DNA from: an uncultured Oscillospiraceae bacterium
GTDB lineage: Bacteria; Bacillota; Clostridia; Oscillospirales; Oscillospiraceae
Assembly (NCBI GenBank): GCA_947628315.1
Contig: CANQZJ010000008.1
Location: 1 to 52,635, forward strand
DNA length: 52,635 bases
Direction: 5' to 3'
A program made the translations under genes and the position numbers. Shown in pieces: positions 32,939 to 40,738 of this stretch. The notes under the pieces are model-generated. The model did no database searches. It saw only the letters and a program-made list of their open reading frames with translations, and had not been told where the DNA came from. Position 1 is the stretch's first letter; every line of letters starts with the position of its first letter.

Positions 32939-33240
32939 CGCGTTCCTCTCCGTCCCGCCGAACCGCTGAAATCCGGCCAAAACGGAGGTCTGGCCGCACC
33001 CAACCTGCGGGGCAGCCTGGCCTCCTGATGTATGCCACAAAAAAGTCTTCCCTGTTTTGTGCAATATCACTATCAAAATCGATTCTATGATGGGTTTATT
33101 ATACATGATGACATTTTTCATGTATATAGACAAAACCGCTACATTTATGCACAAAACAGATTTTTTGCCAATTTTGAATGTTCCGGCCGCTTTGCCGGTT
33201 TATAATGGTGCCACCACAGAAAAAACAGGGAGGTTTTTCT
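32939..33240. promoter_or_regulatory. Divergent regulatory region between the pectin transporter operon and pectinesterase
   Basis: A 302-base AT-rich gap without a gene. It contains a perfect 12-base inverted repeat whose arms (33052-33063 and 33148-33159, reading TGCACAAAACAG on one strand) flank the minus-strand promoter. A smaller palindrome TACATGA/TCATGTA (33102-33108 and 33118-33124) lies across the promoter itself. The decamer GACAAAACCG (33129-33138) is shared with the AraC-gene region. A plus-strand TATAAT (33201-33206) lies 34 bases before pectinesterase but has no good -35 box, as expected for an activated promoter. The stretch nearest the operon start (32939-33030) shows nothing I can name. 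Confidence 0.68.
33098..33126 (-). promoter_or_regulatory. Sigma-A promoter of the pectin transporter operon
   Basis: On the minus strand, TATACA (33126-33121), a 17-base spacer and TATAAT (33103-33098). It predicts a leader of about 150 bases before the gene at 32938. Confidence 0.66.
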
Positions 33241-34098
33241 ATGATTTCCGTCCAGCCGCACGACGATCTGCAGACGATTTTCGACCGCGCCGCCCCCGGC
33301 GAGGTCATCCGGCTCGCCCCCGGTGAATACCGGGTCAAATCCGTCATCTTCACCGACGGTCTCACCCTGGTGGGCGCGGGAGCGGACGCCACCCGCATCG
33401 TCTGGGACGACTACGCACAGAAGATCCACGCGGACGGCAAGGAGTACAACACCTTCCGCACCTGGACGCTGGCGGTGTGCGCCGACAATGTGACCATGCG
33501 GGATCTGGCCGTGGTGAACGACGCCCTCCACCCGGAGACCAAGGGCCAGGAGGTGGCCCTCACCGTCTACGGCGACAACTTCGCCATGGAGCACTGCCGG
33601 CTCACCTCCACCCAGGACACCCTGTTCCTGGGCCCCCTGCCCAGGGACCTGATCGAGCGGTATGACGGCTTCCTCCCCGATCATCTCCGCCGGGACAAGG
33701 CCTGCCGCCAGCGGTTCACCGACTGTCTCATCGAGGGCACGGTGGATTTCATCTTCGGCTGCGGCGAGGCGCTCTTCGAGGACTGCGAGATCCGCTCCCT
33801 CTACGACGTGCGGGGCCACGGCTACGCCGCCGCCCCCGCCCACGCCCTGGAGCAGACCGAGGGCTTCCGGTTCCAAAACTGCCGCTTCACCGCCGAGGGC
33901 ACCGTGGCGGACGGCTCCATCTACCTGGCGCGGCCATGGCGGGACTACGGCCTGTGCGTGTTCGAGAACTGCGCCTACGGCCCCCACATCTCCCCCCTGG
34001 GCTTCGACAAGTGGAACGACACGGAGCGGGACAAGACCGCCCGGTTCTACGAGTCCCCCAGCCGCCCCGGACGGGTGCCCTGGGCGCGCTCCTTTTGA
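33241..34098 (+). CDS. CE8 pectinesterase, cytosolic
   Basis: A 285-residue pectin methylesterase of the right-handed beta-helix type. Catalytic residues are visible: Asp126 in STQDTLF, Asp169 in GTVDFIFG and Arg231 in LARPWRDYG. It removes methyl esters from galacturonate residues, freeing methanol. There is no signal peptide, so it should act on imported methylated oligosaccharides before GH28 and GH4. GGAGG lies before the ATG at 33241; the longer open frame upstream covers the promoter. It is transcribed divergently from the transporter operon. Length is close to the minimal catalytic domain. Confidence 0.93.
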   Translation: MISVQPHDDLQTIFDRAAPGEVIRLAPGEYRVKSVIFTDGLTLVGAGADATRIVWDDYAQKIHADGKEYNTFRTWTLAVCADNVTMRDLAVVNDALHPETKGQEVALTVYGDNFAMEHCRLTSTQDTLFLGPLPRDLIERYDGFLPDHLRRDKACRQRFTDCLIEGTVDFIFGCGEALFEDCEIRSLYDVRGHGYAAAPAHALEQTEGFRFQNCRFTAEGTVADGSIYLARPWRDYGLCVFENCAYGPHISPLGFDKWNDTERDKTARFYESPSRPGRVPWARSF

Positions 34099-34145
34099 GC
34101 CGTTGAAAAAATCGGCAAATTTCTGTTAATTTTTCAGAAAAGGGC

Positions 34146-34174
34146 TTGAACTGCCGCCCCGTTTACAATATAAT
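34146..34174 (+). promoter_or_regulatory. Near-consensus sigma-A promoter of the L,D-transpeptidase gene
   Basis: TTGAAC (34146-34151), 17-base spacer and TATAAT (34169-34174), 54 bases before the start codon. Confidence 0.85.
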
Positions 34175-34228
34175 GTAGTGTGTAATTGTTTCAACTACTA
34201 CCTATATTGTTTGATCGAGAGGCAAATC

Positions 34229-35641
34229 ATGAAAAAAACACTTACCCGGCTGTTCTGCCTGGCGCTGTGCGCCGTCATGCTCCTCAGCGCGATCCCCGCA
34301 GCCAGCGCGGCCGATGGAGATTATATCGCCGCTGAACACACTCCGGACAACGGCTCCCCCTATTACATCATGGTGAACCGCTCCATGAACACCGTTACCA
34401 TCTACACCGTGGGGGCCAGCGGGTATTATGATGTGCCCTTCAAGGCCATGATCTGCTCCACCGGGCGGTATGGCTGCACTCCGCTTGGCACCTACTCCCT
34501 CTCCGGTTGGAAAACGCTCTGGTGCCACATGGTGGACGGTTCCTACGGGCAGTATGTCAGCCAGTTCTATGGCGACTTCCTGTTCCACTCCGTGTGCTAT
34601 GACTACCCGGATCCCTCCACTCTGATCACCGAGGAATACAATCAGCTGGGTTCCAGCGTGTCCCGGGGCTGCGTGCGCCTCCAGTCGGAGGACGCCAAGT
34701 GGATCTACGACAACTGCCCCGCGGGCACCAGGGTCACTATATATGACGGCACCGTCACCGGCGCTCTGGGCCAGCCGGAAAAGGCGGTGCCGGAGATCAC
34801 CGCCGAACAGGACAACGGCTGGGATCCCACCGATCCCCGGGCGGACAATCCCTGGCAGACCCAGCGTCTGGAGTCCATCACCCTGTCCCACGCCGAACTG
34901 CTCATGCCGGCGGGCGGCAAGGCAGCGCTTCTCCCCTCCTACACTCCCGTCGCCCCCCTGGCGAAGGATGTCAGCTGGACTTCCAGCTCCCCCGACGTGG
35001 CCTCCGTGGATCCCAACGGCACCGTGTCCGCCAACTCCACCGGCTCAGCCCGGATCACCGTCTCCTGCGGGTCGGTGAGCGCCTCCTGCACGGTCACCGT
35101 GGTGGAGCCCTCCCCCTTCCGGGATGTGGCCATCGACGCCTGGTACTATCCTTATGTCAAATATGTCTCCGACCAGAAGCTTATGATCGGCGCGGCTAAC
35201 GGCCTGTTCTGTCCGGATGGCGCCATCACCCGCGCCATGGCCGTTCAGATCATCTACAACATCGCTGTTGAGCCCTCGGAGCGAGTCACCGCCGAGGGTT
35301 CGGGATGGTACCTCCCCGCGCTGGAATGGGTCACGGAGCACGGGCTGCTGGATGGCATCGCCGAACAGTATCTCGCCCCTGGGCATGAGATCTCCCGGCA
35401 GGAATTCGCCACGCTCCTCTATCGGTACGACGCGTTCACCCATGAGCACGTTCCCTCCGGCGTCACGCTGGACGGCTACGAGGATGCGGGCGAGATCTCC
35501 AGCTGCGCCGAAGAGGCCATGCGGTGGGCGGTGGAGCAGGGCATCCTCAAGGGTGTCAGCAGCACACGGCTCGCGCCCAACGGCACCATGACCCGTGCGC
35601 AGCAGGCCGCCATCCTCCAGCGGTACATGGCGCTGAACTGA
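34229..35641 (+). CDS. L,D-transpeptidase with Ig-like and SLH domains
   Basis: A 470-residue exported protein. Residues 1-27 are a Sec signal peptide (cleavage after ASA). A YkuD domain (about 42-172) carries the catalytic histidine in LFHSVCYD (His120) and cysteine in SRGCVR (Cys148). A BIG2 Ig-like domain follows (214-291), then three SLH motifs (about 296-345, 354-400 and 415-470). It should make 3-3 cross-links in peptidoglycan and hold to secondary wall polymer through its SLH domains. GAGAGG precedes the ATG at 34229. Monocistronic between a strong promoter and a terminator. Confidence 0.93.
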   Translation: MKKTLTRLFCLALCAVMLLSAIPAASAADGDYIAAEHTPDNGSPYYIMVNRSMNTVTIYTVGASGYYDVPFKAMICSTGRYGCTPLGTYSLSGWKTLWCHMVDGSYGQYVSQFYGDFLFHSVCYDYPDPSTLITEEYNQLGSSVSRGCVRLQSEDAKWIYDNCPAGTRVTIYDGTVTGALGQPEKAVPEITAEQDNGWDPTDPRADNPWQTQRLESITLSHAELLMPAGGKAALLPSYTPVAPLAKDVSWTSSSPDVASVDPNGTVSANSTGSARITVSCGSVSASCTVTVVEPSPFRDVAIDAWYYPYVKYVSDQKLMIGAANGLFCPDGAITRAMAVQIIYNIAVEPSERVTAEGSGWYLPALEWVTEHGLLDGIAEQYLAPGHEISRQEFATLLYRYDAFTHEHVPSGVTLDGYEDAGEISSCAEEAMRWAVEQGILKGVSSTRLAPNGTMTRAQQAAILQRYMALN

Positions 35642-35654
35642 TTGGAACAGCAGA

Positions 35655-35689
35655 GAACCCCATGGACGGCGTCCATGGGGTTCTTTTTT
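35655..35689 (+). terminator. Intrinsic terminator after the L,D-transpeptidase gene
   Basis: A 13-base perfect stem (35655-35667 with 35671-35683), three-base loop and a run of six T. Confidence 0.93.
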
Positions 35690-35753
35690 GCGTATTCCGG
35701 GTCATCCCGCGGCGAAATCCCGGGGCCGGCTGCACACGTGGAGGGTGCAGGCG

Positions 35754-36401
35754 TCAAATGTGGAAGCAGCGCTGGATGGCCTTCTCGTGGCCCAGCACCA
35801 GCACGGACTGCTCGGTGTCCAGCAGGGTGTCCGGGGTCACCTGCATGGAGAGGCGTCCGTTTTCCCGGACGGCCAGGATGTTGATGCCGAACTTCTTGCG
35901 CACGTCCAACTGCAGGATGGTCTTGCCGTGCCACTCTTTTGGCACGGACAGCTCATACATGGCGTAGCCGTCGTCCAGCTCGGTGTAGTCCAGAATGTGA
36001 TCGGAGGTGCAGCGGATGGCCGTCCAGGCCGCCAACTGTCTCTCCGGGTACACCACCTGGTCGGCGCCGTTGCGGAGCAGGAACTTCTCCTGCATCCCCT
36101 GGGAGGCCCGGGCGATGACCTTCTTGGCCCCCAACTCCTTCAGCAGCCACACCGTCTCCAGGGAGTTCTGGAAGCTGTCGCCGATGGCGACGATACAGGC
36201 GTCGAAGGTGTGGATGCCCAGGGAGGACAGGAAGTCCCGGTTGGTGCTGTTGCCGATCTGGGCGGCGGTGACGTAGGGCAGGATCTCGTTCACCCGCGCC
36301 TCGCTGGCGTCCACCGCCATCACCTCATGTCCCAGCTCGTTGAGCTTCATGGCCACGTTCTTGCCAAAGCGGCCCAGCCCGATCAATAAAATGGTCTTCA
36401 T
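35754..36401 (-). CDS. ktrA: Ktr/Trk potassium uptake regulatory subunit
   Basis: A 215-residue cytosolic gating subunit. The RCK_N (TrkA-N) Rossmann domain starts at MKTILLIGLGRFG (GxGxxG) with the nucleotide-ribose acidic residue in VDAS near residue 30; an RCK_C domain covers about 135-215. The size equals KtrA/KtrC (about 220) rather than the double-length TrkA. It binds nucleotides such as ATP, ADP or NAD(H), and in some species cyclic di-AMP, to gate the KtrB channel encoded ten bases upstream. Confidence 0.92.
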   Translation of the reverse strand: MKTILLIGLGRFGKNVAMKLNELGHEVMAVDASEARVNEILPYVTAAQIGNSTNRDFLSSLGIHTFDACIVAIGDSFQNSLETVWLLKELGAKKVIARASQGMQEKFLLRNGADQVVYPERQLAAWTAIRCTSDHILDYTELDDGYAMYELSVPKEWHGKTILQLDVRKKFGINILAVRENGRLSMQVTPDTLLDTEQSVLVLGHEKAIQRCFHI

Positions 36402-36411
36402 AGCGTCCTCC

Positions 36412-37734
36412 TTATCCCACGGTGATTTTTTCCTGGGGCAGACGGGCGGCGGTGCCTCCGCCGGAGATCGCGGCGAAGATCAGCGTCAAGCCGCCCACAC
36501 GGCCCAGATACATGAGTACGATCAAAATCAGATGGGAGGCCAGTCCCAGCTGAGGGGTGATCCCCAGCGTCAGCCCCACGGTGCCCACCGCCGAGGCGGT
36601 CTCAAACATACAGGTCAGCAGGGGCAGCCCCTCCACCCGGCTGATGATGAATCCTCCCGCGGTGAAGAGGGTCAGATACATGACCAGCACGGTGGCAGCG
36701 GTGCGCACCGTCTCGTCGGCGAGACGCCGGCCGAAGAAGTGGGCGCTCTCCCGCCGCCGGAACACCGCCACGCCGGTGGCCAGCAGCACGGCCACGGTGG
36801 TGGTCTTCATACCGCCGGCGGTGGAGCCGGGGGAGCCGCCGATCAGCATCAGGATAGTCATAACGGCCTTGCCGGTCTCGCTCATGCCGTTCAGGTCGGC
36901 GGTATTGAACCCGGCGGTGCGGGCGGTCACCGACTGGAAGAGGGACGCCCAGATCCGCTCCCCGAGGGGCATCTTGTCAAACTCCAGGCAGAAGAAATAC
37001 AGCGCCGGCAGGAGGATCAGCAGAACGCTGACGGTGAGCGCCACCTTGCTCTGCATCCGGTACTTTCGGAGGGTCAGGCCGTGATCCCGCACGTCCGCCC
37101 ACACCAGGAAGCCGATGCCGCCGATGACGATCAGCGCCATCACCGTCAGGTTGATGGCCGGCTGGGTGATAAATCCGGTGAGGGAGGAATACTCCCCCCG
37201 GACGCCCATCAGGTCAAACCCGGCGTTGCAGAAGGCGGAGATGGAGTGGAACAGGCTGTACCACAGCCCCTTCAGGAATCCGAACTCCTTACAGAACACC
37301 GGAGCCATGGCAAACGCCCCCGCCAGCTCGAACACGGCGGTCATGGTCAGGATAAACCCGGTGAGCTGGACGATGCCCCCCACGTGGGGCGCGGAGACGG
37401 CCTCCTGCATGGCGCTGCGGTGCTTCAGGCTGATCCTGGCCTTGGCGGCAGTCAAGGCCGCCACCGCCAGGGTGACCACACCCATGCCGCCGATCTGGAT
37501 GAGCACCAGGATGACAAGCTGGCCGAACAGCGACCAGTAGGTGGCGGTGTCGTGCACCACCAGCCCGGTGACGCACACGGCGGAGGTGGCAGTGAACAGC
37601 GCGTCCGGGAAGGGCGTCCAGTGCCGCGCCGCCGCGGCGATGGGCAGCGTCAGCAGCACGCTCCCCAACAGGATGACGGCGGCAAAGCCCAGAATGATGA
37701 TCTGGGAGGTGGAGATCTGTCTTCTGATTTTCAC
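36412..37734 (-). CDS. ktrB: Ktr/Trk potassium uptake membrane subunit
   Basis: A 440-residue K+ translocating subunit (KtrB/TrkH family) with four repeated membrane-pore-membrane units. Selectivity-loop glycines appear in AVCVTGL, ISAFCNAGFD, ARTAGFNTAD and ASAVGTVGLT, one in each unit. The start is a GTG at 37734 with GGGAGGGG upstream; no ATG is close. It forms a two-gene unit with ktrA and is not functionally tied to the sugar loci. Confidence 0.92.
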   Translation of the reverse strand: MKIRRQISTSQIIILGFAAVILLGSVLLTLPIAAAARHWTPFPDALFTATSAVCVTGLVVHDTATYWSLFGQLVILVLIQIGGMGVVTLAVAALTAAKARISLKHRSAMQEAVSAPHVGGIVQLTGFILTMTAVFELAGAFAMAPVFCKEFGFLKGLWYSLFHSISAFCNAGFDLMGVRGEYSSLTGFITQPAINLTVMALIVIGGIGFLVWADVRDHGLTLRKYRMQSKVALTVSVLLILLPALYFFCLEFDKMPLGERIWASLFQSVTARTAGFNTADLNGMSETGKAVMTILMLIGGSPGSTAGGMKTTTVAVLLATGVAVFRRRESAHFFGRRLADETVRTAATVLVMYLTLFTAGGFIISRVEGLPLLTCMFETASAVGTVGLTLGITPQLGLASHLILIVLMYLGRVGGLTLIFAAISGGGTAARLPQEKITVG

Positions 37735-37768
37735 GCCGCGAGCCCCTCCCTTCTCCGTTTTTGTGTAT

Positions 37769-37792
37769 TTGACGCCCCTTGAGGGGCATCAA
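37769..37792. other. Short inverted repeat between the FGGY kinase and ktrB
   Basis: Ten-base arms with one wobble (37769-37778 and 37783-37792) and a four-base loop in a 73-base gap. Only AAA follows on the plus strand and no clear T-run on the minus strand, so terminator function is doubtful; it may be an operator. Confidence 0.5.
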
Positions 37793-37807
37793 ATGGACAT
37801 TCGTATT

Positions 37808-39283
37808 TCAGTGCAGCCTGGGGAACAGCGCCTTCATGGCGGGATAGATCTGCCTGAACTGCCGGTACCGCGCCTCATACCGGGCGGTGAGCGACCGGTC
37901 GGGCTCCACGGTGCCGGCCACGCGGATCAACGCGCCACAGGCAGCCCGGACGGAGGGGAACTTCCCCGTGGCCACCATGGCGAGGATGGCTCCGCCGTAG
38001 CCGGGGCCCTGCTCCGTGGCCACCATGTCCAGGGGGATGCCCAGCACGTTGGCCACGATGGTGCGCCACAGCGGGGACTTGCTCCCGCCGCCGCAGATGT
38101 TGGAGCGGGGGATATCCACTCCGAGGGATCTCGCCACCTCAAAGCTGTCCCGGATGGAAAAGGCCACGCCCTCCAGCACCGCCTGGGTCAGGTCTGCTCG
38201 GGTGGTGTCCATGGTCATGCCCACAAAGGCGCCCCGGGCGTCGGTGTCGTTGATGGGGGAGCGCTCCCCCATGAGATAGGGCAGGAAGTACACGTGGTTC
38301 CGGCCCAGCTTGTCCTCCGTGATGGGCGCCTGCTCGGCGGAGTAGTCCTCGGTATTCAGCACGTCCTCGCACCACCACTTGTTACAGCTGGCGGCGGACA
38401 GCATACAGCCCATCAGGTGGTATCCGCCGTCCGCGTGGGCGAAGGAGTGCAGGGCGTTGTGGGGATCCACGCCGAATCTGTCCGACGAGATGAAGATGGT
38501 GCCGGAGGTGCCCAGGGAGATATTGCAGCCCCCCGCGCCCACAGTGCCGGTGCCCACCGCGGCAGCGGCGTTGTCCCCCGCCCCGGCGCACACCACCGTG
38601 TCCGGGCTCAACCCCAGGGCGGCGGCCACGTCGGGCTTCAGCGTCCCTGCGGCCTCCCAGCTCTCATGGAGTCTGGGCAGCTGGCTGACAGAGACGCCGC
38701 AGATCCGGCACATCTCCTCCGACCAGCGCCTGTGCTCCACGTCCAGCAGCAGCGTGCCGGAGGCGTCCGAGTAATCGGTGGCGTGGACGCCGGTGAGCCG
38801 GTAGACCAGATAGTCCTTGGGCAGCATGATCTTGTGGATACGGGCGAACAGATCGGGTTCATTTGCCTTCATCCACAGGAGCTTGGGGGCGGTGAACCCG
38901 GCGAAGGCGATGTTGGCGGTGTACTTGCTCAACTTCTCCCGCCCCACGGTCTCGTTGAGGTAGTCCACCTCATTGGCGGTGCGGCCGTCGTTCCAGAGGA
39001 TGGCGGGCCGGATGACGTTGTCGTCCTCATCAAGGGCCACCAGGCCGTGCATCTGGCCGCCCGCTCCGATGCCCTTCACTTCGCCGGCGTCAAAGCCCGC
39101 GATCAGCTCCGGCACACCCTCCAGAACCGCCTCCCACCAGTCCGCCGGATCCTGCTGGCTCCAGCCGGGCCGGGGAAACTCCAGGGGATATTCCTTCGTC
39201 ACGGTGTTCCTGACCTGCCCCGCCTCGTCCACCAGCAGCAGTTTGGCGGCAGAGGTGCCCAGGTCGACGCCAATGTACAGCAT
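37808..39283 (-). CDS. xylB: FGGY-family carbohydrate kinase, xylulokinase type
   Basis: A 491-residue kinase. The N-terminal ATPase fold begins YIGVDLGTSAAKLLLVD; WSQQDPADWW (46-55) is the xylulokinase hallmark and supplies the substrate-contacting residues. The C-terminal FGGY signature region reads ICGGGSKSPLWRTIVANVLG. It should phosphorylate D-xylulose to xylulose-5-phosphate. GGAGGGGAG precedes the ATG. It follows GH53 by 42 bases in one operon, though xylose isomerase is not seen here and galactan gives no xylulose, so the true substrate may differ. Confidence 0.9.
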   Translation of the reverse strand: MLYIGVDLGTSAAKLLLVDEAGQVRNTVTKEYPLEFPRPGWSQQDPADWWEAVLEGVPELIAGFDAGEVKGIGAGGQMHGLVALDEDDNVIRPAILWNDGRTANEVDYLNETVGREKLSKYTANIAFAGFTAPKLLWMKANEPDLFARIHKIMLPKDYLVYRLTGVHATDYSDASGTLLLDVEHRRWSEEMCRICGVSVSQLPRLHESWEAAGTLKPDVAAALGLSPDTVVCAGAGDNAAAAVGTGTVGAGGCNISLGTSGTIFISSDRFGVDPHNALHSFAHADGGYHLMGCMLSAASCNKWWCEDVLNTEDYSAEQAPITEDKLGRNHVYFLPYLMGERSPINDTDARGAFVGMTMDTTRADLTQAVLEGVAFSIRDSFEVARSLGVDIPRSNICGGGSKSPLWRTIVANVLGIPLDMVATEQGPGYGGAILAMVATGKFPSVRAACGALIRVAGTVEPDRSLTARYEARYRQFRQIYPAMKALFPRLH

Positions 39284-39325
39284 GACGTCCGCTCCCCTCC
39301 TGTCAAAATATCAAACAGCCCCGAT

Positions 39326-40435
39326 TCAAGCCTGAGCGGAGCGCTTCAGCTCCTCCAGGGCGGGGAGGGCGTTGCCGTCGTAGTCGAACAGCGCCTGGTT
39401 GGCCCACTCGTTGCCGCCGGTGCCCGGCTCGCCCACATAGGCGCGGCCCTCCGCCGTGGCCCACTGGCTGCCGTGGATGGGGATCCAGCAGGGCTCCCAC
39501 CAGATATACCCCGCGCCCTTTGGGTTGTCCCGGATCAGGTCGATCAAGTCCCGTAGAAAGGCCCGCTGGCCTTCCGGGGTCATGGGGTGTTCGATCTTCT
39601 CCGCCAGGTCGGGCCGGGTGGCCATGCCCTTGCGCTCCCCGGCGGGCAGCCGCTCATAGCGCTGGTAGTCCTCCATGGTAAAGCCCATGGAGGTCTCCGC
39701 CACGATCAGCTCCTTGCCGTACCGGCCGGCAATGTCGGCCATATTGGCCTTCAGGTCGGCCATGGTGCCGTGCCAGAACGGATAGTAACTGAGGCCGATA
39801 ACTTCAAAGTCCGCGCCGCCGTTGGCAAAGTAGTTGTCAAACCAGGTGCGGTACAGCTCGTTGTTGCCGCCGTTATCCAGGTGGATCATCACCGGGACAG
39901 CGGGGTCATAGGCCTGGACGGCCTTCACGCCCTCGCTGACGATGTGGGCGATGGCGCCCCAGTTGGGCACCTTCCCCACCGGCCACAGCAGCCCCTTGGA
40001 CAGCTCGTTGCCCACCGCCACCATCTGGGGCGGCACGCCGGCCTCGTCCAGGGCGGCAAGGGTCTGGGCGGTGAAGTCCCCCACCGCGGCGGCGAGGCCG
40101 TCCTCGTCCAGCCCGCGCCACGCCTTGGGGACGGTCTGCTTGCCGGGGTCGGCCCAGAAGTCAGAGTAGTGGAAGTCCAGCAGCCAGTCCAGCCCCAGCC
40201 CCTTCGCCCGCTTCGCCAGGTCGATGACGCACTCCAGGTCACAGCCCCCCGCGCCGTAGGACACCCCGTTCTCGTCATGGGGGTCGTTCCACAGGCGGAG
40301 CCGCACCGTGTTCACGCCGTAGCGTTTGAGGATCTCCAGGGCGTCCCCCTGCCGTCCCCTGTCGTAAAATTTGCCGCCGCGGCGCTCCACCTCCCGCAGG
40401 GTGGACACGTCCGCGCCGATCATCCATTTTGTCAT
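39326..40435 (-). CDS. GH53 endo-beta-1,4-galactanase, cytosolic
   Basis: A 369-residue TIM-barrel enzyme of clan GH-A. The acid/base is Glu144 in AVGNELS and the nucleophile Glu247 in LIVAETSMGF; VNTVRLRLWNDPHDENG and DFHYSDFWADPGKQ are family landmarks. No signal peptide, so it cuts imported beta-1,4-galacto-oligosaccharides. The ATG at 40435 has GGGTGAAG before it; a GTG three codons upstream has no ribosome site. A LacI/CcpA-like operator lies just upstream. A separate secreted GH53 is encoded at 42.8 kb. Confidence 0.92.
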   Translation of the reverse strand: MTKWMIGADVSTLREVERRGGKFYDRGRQGDALEILKRYGVNTVRLRLWNDPHDENGVSYGAGGCDLECVIDLAKRAKGLGLDWLLDFHYSDFWADPGKQTVPKAWRGLDEDGLAAAVGDFTAQTLAALDEAGVPPQMVAVGNELSKGLLWPVGKVPNWGAIAHIVSEGVKAVQAYDPAVPVMIHLDNGGNNELYRTWFDNYFANGGADFEVIGLSYYPFWHGTMADLKANMADIAGRYGKELIVAETSMGFTMEDYQRYERLPAGERKGMATRPDLAEKIEHPMTPEGQRAFLRDLIDLIRDNPKGAGYIWWEPCWIPIHGSQWATAEGRAYVGEPGTGGNEWANQALFDYDGNALPALEELKRSAQA

Positions 40436-40455
40436 TTTCTTCACCCGTTGAAAAA

Positions 40456-40470
40456 GTGTAGCGCTTTCAC
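40456..40470 (-). promoter_or_regulatory. LacI/CcpA-type operator-like site upstream of cytosolic GH53
   Basis: Minus strand reads TGAAAGCGCTACAC, 12 of 14 matches to the catabolite-responsive element consensus (TGWAARCGYTWNCW), with an AGCGCT core typical of LacI-family sites. It ends about 20 bases before the start codon. Confidence 0.55.
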
Positions 40471-40477
40471 CTGAAAA

Positions 40478-40507
40478 GGGCGCCGCAGGGCTGTGCCCGC
40501 GGCGCCC
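40478..40507 (-). terminator. Intrinsic terminator after the zinc-ribbon gene
   Basis: Nine-base GC stem (40478-40486 with 40499-40507) followed on the minus strand by four T. It separates the transcript from 42552 from the GH53-xylB unit. Confidence 0.75.
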
Positions 40508-40516
40508 CTGTCGGGA

Positions 40517-40738
40517 TCAGTCGTCCATGCTGTCGAAGTCGAACCGCTTGTGCATATCCTTATAGCGGATGCGGGGCAGCTCGTTGGCCTTGCGCACCTC
40601 TTCCTCGGTGCCGGTGTACTCGCAGCGGATGCAGTAGTATTCGCCCTTATCGGGGTCGAAGAACATGTCGATGTCCAGCTCCCGCAGGAAGCAGGAGGGG
40701 CACCGGTAATTCAGTTTGCCCTTTCCAGCTTGAGCCAT
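40517..40738 (-). CDS. Small zinc-ribbon protein
   Basis: A 73-residue protein with two CxxC pairs (Cys13/Cys16 in YRCPSC and Cys36/Cys39 in YYCIRC) that should bind one zinc. The C-terminal third is charged and acidic. No family beyond a generic zinc ribbon is recognised. Its start lies 28 bases inside the end of the upstream 613-residue protein gene, in another frame, which is an unusually long overlap and implies coupling. A role in nucleic acid or protein binding is possible. Confidence 0.78.
   Translation of the reverse strand: MAQAGKGKLNYRCPSCFLRELDIDMFFDPDKGEYYCIRCEYTGTEEEVRKANELPRIRYKDMHKRFDFDSMDD

Noticed and set aside
33174-33206. TTGAAT paired with TATAAT as a pectinesterase promoter
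   Set aside because: The spacer is 21 bases, too long for a normal sigma-A promoter; only the -10 box was noted.
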